Source: an uncultured Methylobacter sp. (GTDB taxonomy: Bacteria > Pseudomonadota > Gammaproteobacteria > Methylococcales > Methylomonadaceae). Taken from it: a stretch of 6,207 nt of DNA. Shown here in pieces: positions 1-5,053 of this stretch (its first letter is position 1; each line of letters starts with the position of its first letter). The translations under genes and the position numbers were made by a program. The stretch covers positions 1 to 6,207 of the forward strand of contig CAIKYI010000267.1 of NCBI GenBank assembly GCA_903831545.1, given 5' to 3'. The notes beneath the pieces were generated by a model, which saw only the letters and a list, made by a program, of their open reading frames with translations, was not told the DNA's origin and did no database searches.

Positions 1-1
1 G

Positions 2-883
2 GCTAACGATAGCGATCCTGAACTACGAGAACTGGCTAAAGAAGAAGTTAACGAGGCCCAAAATCTTCTGGAAGTCATCGATCTTGAATTGCAAGTATTG
101 TTATTACCCAAAGACCCTAACGATAACCGCAATATTTTCATTGAAATACGCGCAGGAACAGGAGGAGATGAAGCCGCCATTTTTTCCGGCGATCTTGCTC
201 GCATGTATCAACGCTACGCCGAACGAAAAGGTTGGCAAACTGAAGTCATCAACGAAAGCCACGGTGACCATGGCGGCTACAAAGAAGTAATACTTCGTGT
301 ATCCGGGAAAGATGTTTATTCCCAATTAAAGTTTGAATCTGGCGCTCACCGTGTACAGCGTGTACCGGAAACTGAATCGCAAGGTCGCATCCATACCTCG
401 GCTTGCACTGTGGCCATCATGCCTGAAGTTGATGAAGTCGACGCCATCGACATTAATCCGGCTGACCTTAAGGTTGATACTTTTCGTGCCTCGGGTGCAG
501 GTGGTCAGCATATCAACAAAACCGAATCGGCAATTCGCATTACCCACGTCCCTACCGGTGTTGTTGTCGAATGCCAAGACGAACGCTCCCAGCATAAAAA
601 CCGCGCCAGAGCCATGTCTCTGCTTGCTTCCCGTCTTTTATCAGCTGAACAGGAAAAGCACCATGCCGAACAATCTGCCACACGCAAACTGCAAGTAGGA
701 AGCGGCGACCGGTCTGAGCGTATTCGTACTTATAATTTTCCACAAGGACGCTTAACCGATCATCGAATTAACCTCACCCTGTATAAACTTGATGACATTA
801 TGCAAGGCGGACTTGAGCACGTTCTGCAACCGCTAATCAGTGAACATCAGGCTGAACTGCTAACCCAACTCGGTGAAGACTAA
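2..883 (+). CDS. prfA: Peptide chain release factor 1 (RF1), 5'-truncated by window
   Basis: RF1 recognises UAA and UAG stop codons in the ribosomal A site and triggers hydrolysis of peptidyl-tRNA. The frame is open from base 2 to a TAA at 881-883, giving 293 residues. The true start lies outside the window. The catalytic GGQ is encoded at 500-508, in the context [18 protein letters not shown]. The stop-codon recognition tripeptide is Pro-Glu-Thr at 365-373, in the context [18 protein letters not shown]. This PxT form marks RF1, whereas RF2 has SPF. Aligning both motifs with E. coli RF1 from memory (PAT at about 188, Gln235) puts about 66 residues upstream of the window, so the full protein would be about 360 residues, as usual. 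An internal TTG at 89 could be mistaken for a start, but RF1-like sequence continues upstream of it. prmC follows after five bases, matching the common prfA-prmC pair. Confidence 0.97.
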   Translation, partial: ANDSDPELRELAKEEVNEAQNLLEVIDLELQVLLLPKDPNDNRNIFIEIRAGTGGDEAAIFSGDLARMYQRYAERKGWQTEVINESHGDHGGYKEVILRVSGKDVYSQLKFESGAHRVQRVPETESQGRIHTSACTVAIMPEVDEVDAIDINPADLKVDTFRASGAGGQHINKTESAIRITHVPTGVVVECQDERSQHKNRARAMSLLASRLLSAEQEKHHAEQSATRKLQVGSGDRSERIRTYNFPQGRLTDHRINLTLYKLDDIMQGGLEHVLQPLISEHQAELLTQLGED

Positions 884-888
884 GTTAC

Positions 889-1734
889 ATGAACAACATC
901 AATTCGGTGTTGAAAAATGCAGTCGATACATTGGCCTCAGTTTCAGATTCAGCCTTGCTGGATGCTGAAATTTTATTATGCCAGGCACTTAACAAGCATC
1001 GATCTCATCTCCGTGCATGGCCTGACAGGATTGTAGAAGCCAAGGAATTAGCCGAGTTTAATGCGTTACTGGAACAACGCAAACAAGGCACTCCAATAGC
1101 CTATATCACTGGCTACAGAGAATTCTGGTCACGGGATTTTCTGGTCACGCCTGATGTGTTAATCCCGAGGCCTGATACTGAACTATTGATCGAGCTTAGC
1201 TTAGAACTTTTACCGACAGATTCGCGGAGCAAGATCATTGATTTGGGCACAGGCTCAGGCATTATTGCCATAACGCTAGCTGCTGAGCGTCCCAATGTAA
1301 GGATAAATGCTGTTGATATTAGCCTGGCGGCATTAACTATTGCCCAAATCAATGCCCGAAAACACCAGATTAATAATATTTTATTTTATCAGAGCGATTG
1401 GTTTACCAATGTTCCAGATACCCGATTCAATCTAATTATTAGTAATCCGCCTTACATTGCCGAGCACGACAGGCACTTACAACAGGGTGACCTTCGGTTT
1501 GAACCCCATTCAGCCTTATGTTCTGGAGATTCAGGACTAAAAGACATTAACATCATCGCAGCAACAGCCCGTAACTATCTCGAACTGGGCGGACATTTAC
1601 TTATTGAACATGGTTACGACCAACAAGAACAGGTGCAAGCAGTTTTTAGAGCCTTTAATTATGCCAACATTGAAACATGCAATGACCTTTCAGGCCAGCC
1701 TCGGGTAACTTATGGCCTATGGAATCAAAAGTAA
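889..1734 (+). CDS. prmC: Release factor glutamine N5-methyltransferase
   Basis: PrmC (HemK) transfers a methyl group from S-adenosylmethionine to the side-chain amide of the GGQ glutamine in RF1 and RF2, which improves termination. The product is 281 residues, normal for the family. The N-terminal helical substrate-binding domain covers about residues 1-100 and includes the conserved stretches TPIAYITGYREFW (68-80) and LIPRPDTE (91-98). The Rossmann-type methyltransferase domain follows, with the AdoMet-binding glycine loop DLGTGSG at 118-124. The catalytic NPPY that binds the glutamine amide is at 186-189. The family signature continues with QQGDLRFEP (198-206) and a C-terminal PRVTYG. The ATG at 889 lies five bases after the prfA stop, so the two genes are almost certainly cotranscribed. 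No strong Shine-Dalgarno precedes it, which suggests translational coupling to prfA. The gene makes the enzyme that modifies its neighbour's product. Confidence 0.96.
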   Translation: MNNINSVLKNAVDTLASVSDSALLDAEILLCQALNKHRSHLRAWPDRIVEAKELAEFNALLEQRKQGTPIAYITGYREFWSRDFLVTPDVLIPRPDTELLIELSLELLPTDSRSKIIDLGTGSGIIAITLAAERPNVRINAVDISLAALTIAQINARKHQINNILFYQSDWFTNVPDTRFNLIISNPPYIAEHDRHLQQGDLRFEPHSALCSGDSGLKDINIIAATARNYLELGGHLLIEHGYDQQEQVQAVFRAFNYANIETCNDLSGQPRVTYGLWNQK

Positions 1735-1822
1735 AAAAAGCATAACCTATGAGGCGTCACCTTGATCTATTTTTATTGCCAACCCTTCAGCCAAATACTT
1801 TTTTTAACTTGAACCTATAATT

Positions 1823-2239
1823 ATGTCCAAAGAAACAATACAAATTCCCCGAAAAATAGCCAACCAACTACTGCATCTTGCGCAAACATCTTCAGACATT
1901 GAAGTATGTGGCCTTATCGGCAGTAAACATGGTCAGCCGTGCACTTGCTATCCAATTACAAATACAGCTGAACATGTTCAGCAGAGTTTCCAACTTGATG
2001 CCAGCGAACAAATTGCTGCCATGGTTGCAATGCGTCATCTGGATGAAGACCTGTTTGCTATTTATCACTCCCACCCCAGATCTCCGGCAACACCTTCTTA
2101 CGCCGATCTAAAGCAGTCAGCTTATCCAGAAGCTCTCTTTTTGATCATTTCACTTAATATAAAAGGTGTTTTAGAAATGCGTGGCTTTAAAATAAATCAT
2201 AATTCAGCACAAGAAATTTCCCTGTCTTTAAGCGCATAG
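1823..2239 (+). CDS. JAMM/MPN-domain (M67-type) zinc metallopeptidase
   Basis: This 138-residue protein is essentially one bacterial JAMM/MPN+ domain. The full catalytic set is present: Glu27 in the IEVCGLIG strand, His82 and His84 in YHSHP, then Ser92 and Asp95 in TPSYADL. This is the E...HxH...SxxD zinc site of isopeptidase-like enzymes. Family members remove ubiquitin-like or sulfur-carrier proteins (ThiS/MoaD type) from conjugates or mature their C termini; the substrate here cannot be read from sequence. The opening IQIPRKIANQLL is typical, supporting the ATG at 1823, although no clear Shine-Dalgarno is visible. A Cys-Thr-Cys at 40-42 is a minor oddity. The gene is 88 bases downstream of prmC and 137 bases upstream of mshI, with no recognisable ThiF/MoeB or ubiquitin-like gene beside it. 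It could be expressed by readthrough from prmC. Catalytic assignment is firm; biological role is unknown. Confidence 0.88.
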   Translation: MSKETIQIPRKIANQLLHLAQTSSDIEVCGLIGSKHGQPCTCYPITNTAEHVQQSFQLDASEQIAAMVAMRHLDEDLFAIYHSHPRSPATPSYADLKQSAYPEALFLIISLNIKGVLEMRGFKINHNSAQEISLSLSA

Positions 2240-2301
2240 TCATATTTTTACAAATGTTTTTTGCTTGGCATTTTGCAGCTCAATATCATAAAGTTAAAAT
2301 C

Positions 2302-2340
2302 ACAAATATTCTTTAATTACCTGTAATTCATAATATTTGT
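2302..2340. repeat. Nested AT-rich inverted repeat upstream of msh operon
   Basis: Nine-base outer arms, ACAAATATT (2302-2310) and AATATTTGT (2332-2340), are perfectly complementary. Inside them a second perfect pair, AATTAC (2315-2320) and GTAATT (2323-2328), flanks a CT centre. The inner and outer arms are separated by four bases on the left and three on the right, so the dyad is nearly symmetrical. The right outer arm runs into the extended -10 element of the putative mshI promoter, a typical place for a repressor or activator site. The stem is too AT-rich, and lacks a following U-tract, to be a convincing terminator. Chance is possible because the region is AT-rich. Confidence 0.55.
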
Positions 2341-2346
2341 TATACT
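2338..2346 (+). promoter_or_regulatory. Putative extended -10 promoter for the msh operon
   Basis: TGTTATACT matches an extended -10 element (TGn followed by TATACT, five of six bases of TATAAT). It lies about 30 bases before the GTG start of mshI, implying a leader of roughly 20-25 bases. The -35 region is poor: TTACCT at 2317-2322 with an 18-base spacer matches only three bases of TTGACA. That is acceptable for an extended -10 promoter and leaves room for an activator. It is the best sigma-70-type candidate in the 2240-2376 intergenic region and is consistent with the operon starting at mshI. Confidence 0.5.
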
Positions 2347-2376
2347 TTCAAAAAATAGCAATCTGGATTAATTTTC

Positions 2377-3339
2377 GTGCAAATACTGAAAAATCTCTTT
2401 AAAAAAAATACCGTTTGCCGAGGTATTGCCAGTATCAGTTTTTTGCAGGACGGCATCGCTGTAGCCATATCAAATTATAAGGACGACAAAAAGTTAACAC
2501 TCGTTTACTGCGCGTTCGTAGAAACCCAAAAAACCGAACTCCAACAAAAAATACTTACTGATCTTGCCCGTCAATATAAACTTTCTGAATATGACTGCCA
2601 TTTAGTACTGACGACTGAACACTATCGCCGTTTCAATATCGAAACGCCCAGCGTTGCTGAAAACGAAATTCCAGAGGCTTTACGCTGGACAATAAGTGAT
2701 TTAATTGATTTCCCTGCTGATCAGGCTGTTATTGATTTTTATCAATCTCCGCTTGGCGTTCGATCGAACAGCAGCAAAATGCTTGATGTCATTGCCAGTC
2801 CTGTTGAGATACTTACAGACCAAATCCAAAAATTAACAGCAGCAGCTTTAAATCTTAAAGTCATTGATATCCAAGAAACCGTTCTACGAAATCTGGCTGT
2901 ACAAACCCCTGAAAACAGCCAAGGTATTGCTCTTTTATATCTACTGGAATTTTCAGGTACGCTACTGATTCAAAAACAAAAAACCATATATGTTTCCCGT
3001 AAATTTGAGATTGGTTATAACCATCTCAAATTGGAAGAACCTAATCCAGACTCCACCGTCATTAATGCGCACACCAATTTGGCGCTGGAAATCCAACGCT
3101 CTCTGGATTATGTGGAAAGTTACTTTGGGATTTCGTCAATCTCAACCTTAGCCGTTATTCCGTTGGCTGAAAATACGCATATCCTGATAGACAGTCTCAA
3201 CAAAAATCTTGGCATTTCTGCTCGCATGATAGATTTATCGACTTTAATTGATTGTGACATCTTGGTGACCGGGAAAACACAATCACTTTGCGCTGCTGTG
3301 ATTGGTGCAACATTGCGTTATGAGATTGAAGCAGCATGA
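2377..3339 (+). CDS. mshI: MSHA pilus biogenesis protein MshI (PilM-like)
   Basis: MshI is the cytoplasmic, actin-fold PilM counterpart of the MSHA pilus machine. It is expected to sit under the inner membrane and hold the N-terminal tail of the PilN-like protein encoded next. The product is 320 residues with no signal peptide or membrane span. Recognisable family segments are IPEALRWTISDLIDFPADQAVIDF (98-121), IDIQETVLRNLA (163-174), EIQRSLDYVESYF (238-250) and CAAVIGATLRYE (305-316). The first phosphate-binding motif typical of PilM (GxDxGxxxxK) is not preserved around residues 16-30, so nucleotide binding is uncertain. The start is GTG at 2377, with a weak GGA-type Shine-Dalgarno at 2365-2367. 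Codons 9-11 contain an A8 run (2401-2408). The stop overlaps the next ATG in an ATGA (3336-3339), implying translational coupling. Confidence 0.85.
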   Translation: MQILKNLFKKNTVCRGIASISFLQDGIAVAISNYKDDKKLTLVYCAFVETQKTELQQKILTDLARQYKLSEYDCHLVLTTEHYRRFNIETPSVAENEIPEALRWTISDLIDFPADQAVIDFYQSPLGVRSNSSKMLDVIASPVEILTDQIQKLTAAALNLKVIDIQETVLRNLAVQTPENSQGIALLYLLEFSGTLLIQKQKTIYVSRKFEIGYNHLKLEEPNPDSTVINAHTNLALEIQRSLDYVESYFGISSISTLAVIPLAENTHILIDSLNKNLGISARMIDLSTLIDCDILVTGKTQSLCAAVIGATLRYEIEAA

Positions 3340-3968
3340 TACAGCAAGTTAATTTATATAAAGACATTCTCAGGCAGAATAAAAATAACTCCTGGATCAA
3401 CTTTTACACGCTCGGATTGTCAATTATTGTGTTGTTTTTTATCGGCTTTAGTATCAACTTACTCTGGGAACTTAAAAACACCAAATCTCAAGTCCTGCAA
3501 AGCGTAAAAAATCTCGACACTGAACTTGCCCGCGTCAAAGACATTACCTCTAAATTACCAAAACAAGAGATAGACACACAATTAGCCGGAGACGTTTTAG
3601 TATGGCAAAACATGCTCAATGAATTAACCCAAACCACGAAACTGCTTTCAGGTAAGGACACCGCTCACTCCCCAGGATTTTCCAGTTATTTCCAGGCACT
3701 TGCCAACCAGTCTATTCCTGATGTCTGGCTAAGCGCCCTATACTTTGATGAGCCACAACAAATAATCAACATTGAAGGCAGCACTTTTAAACCGGAAAAA
3801 GTACCTTATTTCCTTCAACAATTGCAGAAAGAACCCATTTTTAATGGTCACAGTTTCGCCAAATTAATCATGGAAAAATCAGATAAAATAACTGGACAAC
3901 TGGATTTCAAACTCAACACGACTTTAGAAGCATCCCCAACCTCTAACGTTAACGCCCATGCTAAATAA
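3336..3968 (+). CDS. PilN-like MSHA biogenesis protein (MshI2 type)
   Basis: This 210-residue bitopic inner-membrane protein belongs to the PilN family and is often annotated as MshI2 or a PilN-domain protein in MSHA clusters. The short cytoplasmic tail begins MIQQVNLYKD, the counterpart of the NLxP-like peptide that docks into PilM. A single membrane span follows at about residues 23-44, then a probable coiled coil (45-75). The periplasmic ferredoxin-like part contains FSSYFQALANQSIPDVWLSAL (115-135) and IEGSTFKPEKVPYFLQQLQKEPIFNGHSF (146-174). In type IV pilus systems PilN pairs with PilO through these periplasmic regions and links the cytoplasmic motor to the secretin. Here the expected partner is MshJ. 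The gene overlaps mshI by four bases and mshJ by 11 bases. No gene symbol is given because naming varies between species. Confidence 0.82.
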   Translation: MIQQVNLYKDILRQNKNNSWINFYTLGLSIIVLFFIGFSINLLWELKNTKSQVLQSVKNLDTELARVKDITSKLPKQEIDTQLAGDVLVWQNMLNELTQTTKLLSGKDTAHSPGFSSYFQALANQSIPDVWLSALYFDEPQQIINIEGSTFKPEKVPYFLQQLQKEPIFNGHSFAKLIMEKSDKITGQLDFKLNTTLEASPTSNVNAHAK

Positions 3969-4602
3969 TCTTCACAAAAAATTTGCGACCCTGTCTAAAC
4001 GGGAACAACTAATTTTCGCAGTTGCTGTACTATTGGTTTTTTGGTTTGGCTGGGACAGTTTTTTCTATCAACCTACCCAAAAGCAACTTATTGCGCAACA
4101 ACAGGAGCTTCGAAACCTTCAAATGCAGATTAGCGCTCAACAACTCGCCGCGCTCAAGCTGGAAAACAGCTCACATATCGATCAAAATTTTATTAATCGA
4201 AGTAAATTGGAACAGCTAAAAGCTGAATACGAGCAACTGCAAAATCTAATGATGCAAGACGATAAAAGCCTTGCCCCCCCCCATTTAATCGTTGTCGCTT
4301 TAAGCGATATACTTAATCAAAATAACGATTTAACCTTAATTAAACTGGATACACTTCCTGTTACCCCACTTTTCAAATCCAAACAAACACCACAGCAGCA
4401 ATACCCTATCTACAAACATGGACTTTCAATCACTTTTTCAGGTAGTTATTTAGATACGCTTAACTACCTGAAAGCACTGGAAAACCTACCCTGGCATTTC
4501 TTGTGGGAAAGTATCGACTATCAGGTAAAACAACACCCGACAGCAGAAACCACCATTAGATTGTATACTCTAAGTTTTAAGGAGAGCTGGCTTGGCGTTT
4601 AA
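3958..4602 (+). CDS. mshJ: MSHA biogenesis protein MshJ (PilO-like)
   Basis: MshJ is the PilO-like inner-membrane partner in the MSHA alignment complex. The product is 214 residues. A short cytoplasmic N terminus with LSKREQLI (12-19) leads into one membrane span (about 18-36), then a Gln/Leu-rich coiled coil (about 38-100) and a periplasmic domain. The C-terminal half carries the best family match: YKHGLSITFSGSYLDTLNYL (152-171), LENLPWHFLWE (174-184) and YTLSFKESWLGV (203-214). The ATG at 3958 lies inside the end of the PilN-like gene (11-base overlap) with no obvious Shine-Dalgarno, so reinitiation is likely. Codons 105-109 contain a run of nine C (4274-4282) that is out of character for this AT-rich gene. 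Shifts of one base in either direction would truncate the protein within about 15 codons. A 13-bp perfect inverted repeat lies at 4436-4473. Confidence 0.84.
   Translation: MLNNLHKKFATLSKREQLIFAVAVLLVFWFGWDSFFYQPTQKQLIAQQQELRNLQMQISAQQLAALKLENSSHIDQNFINRSKLEQLKAEYEQLQNLMMQDDKSLAPPHLIVVALSDILNQNNDLTLIKLDTLPVTPLFKSKQTPQQQYPIYKHGLSITFSGSYLDTLNYLKALENLPWHFLWESIDYQVKQHPTAETTIRLYTLSFKESWLGV
4274..4282 (+). repeat. C9 homopolymer within mshJ coding sequence
   Basis: Nine consecutive C residues form the codons GCC CCC CCC C(AT), encoding Ala-Pro-Pro-His at MshJ residues 106-109. The tract follows the coiled coil and precedes the periplasmic domain. With eight C the frame reaches TAA one codon after the tract. 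With ten C it reaches TAA about 12 codons after. Only nine C (or changes by three) gives full-length MshJ. Long C runs are classic slipped-strand mispairing sites in bacterial surface-structure genes, but no slippage can be shown from one sequence. Confidence 0.9.
4436..4473 (+). repeat. 13-bp perfect inverted repeat (hairpin) inside mshJ
   Basis: TTTCAGGTAGTTA at 4436-4448 is exactly complementary to TAACTACCTGAAA at 4461-4473, with a 12-base loop between them. In RNA, U4435 and G4474 would add a wobble pair. The repeat spans codons of the conserved GSYLDTLNYL segment, so part of the sequence is fixed by protein constraints. A 13-base perfect stem at this short distance is nevertheless unlikely by chance. 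No T-run follows it, so it is not an ordinary intrinsic terminator. It may form an mRNA hairpin that influences stability or translation of the operon. Confidence 0.8.
4579..4584 (+). promoter_or_regulatory. mshK: Strong Shine-Dalgarno fixing the TTG start of mshK
   Basis: AAGGAG lies within the last codons of mshJ, seven bases before the TTG at 4592. It is the best Shine-Dalgarno match seen in the window. It supports the uncommon TTG start, which gives a complete signal peptide; no nearby ATG or GTG would do so. Confidence 0.75.
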
Positions 4603-5032
4603 ACTGATACTTTTACTGGCCGGACTCCTTGCCCTGCCCTGCCAGGCCGAATTACGCGATCCGACTCAGCCCGCCTATCAACTACCCAAAACCATGGCTA
4701 AGGTTGACTCTGACATTGAATTGGTTGTGTCGGCTATTTTTATTTCAGCACGCTCCAGACATGCAACTATAAATGGTATCTCTGTAAAACAAGGACAGTC
4801 TGTTGTTATTGAATCCCTATCAAAGCCTGATTTCGATCAGGCATCTACTGAAAACACCAACATTGCATCCAATATCACTTTACCCGTCACCTCAATCACA
4901 CCATCGGCTACAGTGGCTGACCAACCATATTCCAATATTGTCAAAATCATCGGCATTCATAAAAATTCAGTAACAGTTGAACAAAATCAGAAGTTTATGA
5001 CCTTGCCACTGGTGCATCGTTCCTACAAATAA
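4592..5032 (+). CDS. mshK: MSHA biogenesis protein MshK, periplasmic
   Basis: MshK is a small periplasmic component of the MSHA system, probably bridging the inner-membrane complex and the secretin in a PilP/GspC-like role; that role is inference. The product is 146 residues. A Sec signal peptide covers about 1-19, with hydrophobic core LILLLAGLLALP and cleavage predicted after CQA. The family hallmark ELRDPTQPA follows at once (20-28). The domain then shows LVVSAIFISARSRHATINGISVKQGQSVVI (44-73) and ends IVKIIGIHKNSVTVEQNQKFMTLPL (116-140). Between these halves lies a Ser/Thr/Asn-rich segment (about 74-113) that I would expect to be only a short turn in the family. The start is TTG with a strong Shine-Dalgarno, overlapping mshJ by 11 bases. 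Identification rests on position and on the DPTxP and INGxxVxxGxxV patterns. Confidence 0.75.
   Translation: MAFKLILLLAGLLALPCQAELRDPTQPAYQLPKTMAKVDSDIELVVSAIFISARSRHATINGISVKQGQSVVIESLSKPDFDQASTENTNIASNITLPVTSITPSATVADQPYSNIVKIIGIHKNSVTVEQNQKFMTLPLVHRSYK
4825..4842 (+). repeat. Short TTCG-loop hairpin inside mshK
   Basis: GCCTGAT (4825-4831) and ATCAGGC (4836-4842) form a perfect 7-bp stem around a TTCG tetraloop, within the segment encoding the Ser/Thr-rich insertion of MshK. The loop closes on T-A rather than the C-G pair that makes UUCG loops exceptionally stable. No T-run follows. A stem of this size can arise by chance in a window of this length. Confidence 0.5.
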
Positions 5033-5053
5033 CAATACCAAGCACACTTTAAC

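Noticed and set aside
1123..1149. 11-bp direct repeat TTCTGGTCACG in prmC
   Set aside because: The copies are in different frames and both encode family-conserved residues (FWS and FLVTP regions), so the repeat looks coincidental.
1749..1820. A 23-codon reading frame between prmC and the JAMM gene
   Set aside because: It has no ribosome binding site and no recognisable similarity, and its length is expected by chance. It does not look like a remnant of a MoeB gene.
1816..1821. Perfect TATAAT just before the JAMM gene
   Set aside because: It ends one base before the ATG, so transcription would begin inside the coding region, and no -35 element is found at a suitable distance.
2263..2277. Sigma-54-like TTGG...TTGC sequence upstream of mshI
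   Set aside because: Only six bases separate the GG and GC dinucleotides, while sigma-54 promoters need ten.
2240..2300. Possible intrinsic terminator after the JAMM gene
   Set aside because: T-rich stretches are present but no GC-rich stem precedes them.
3249..3285. 8-bp inverted repeat TGATTGTG/CACAATCA near the end of mshI
   Set aside because: Arms of eight bases with a 21-base loop are expected by chance in a window of this length, and no supporting context was seen.
421..4842. Apparent excess of the hexamer GCCTGA/TCAGGC (about 11 copies by eye)
   Set aside because: The flanking bases are not conserved, many copies arise from Pro-Asp or Gln-Ala codons, and the count was by hand. It is not convincing as an uptake or Chi-like motif.
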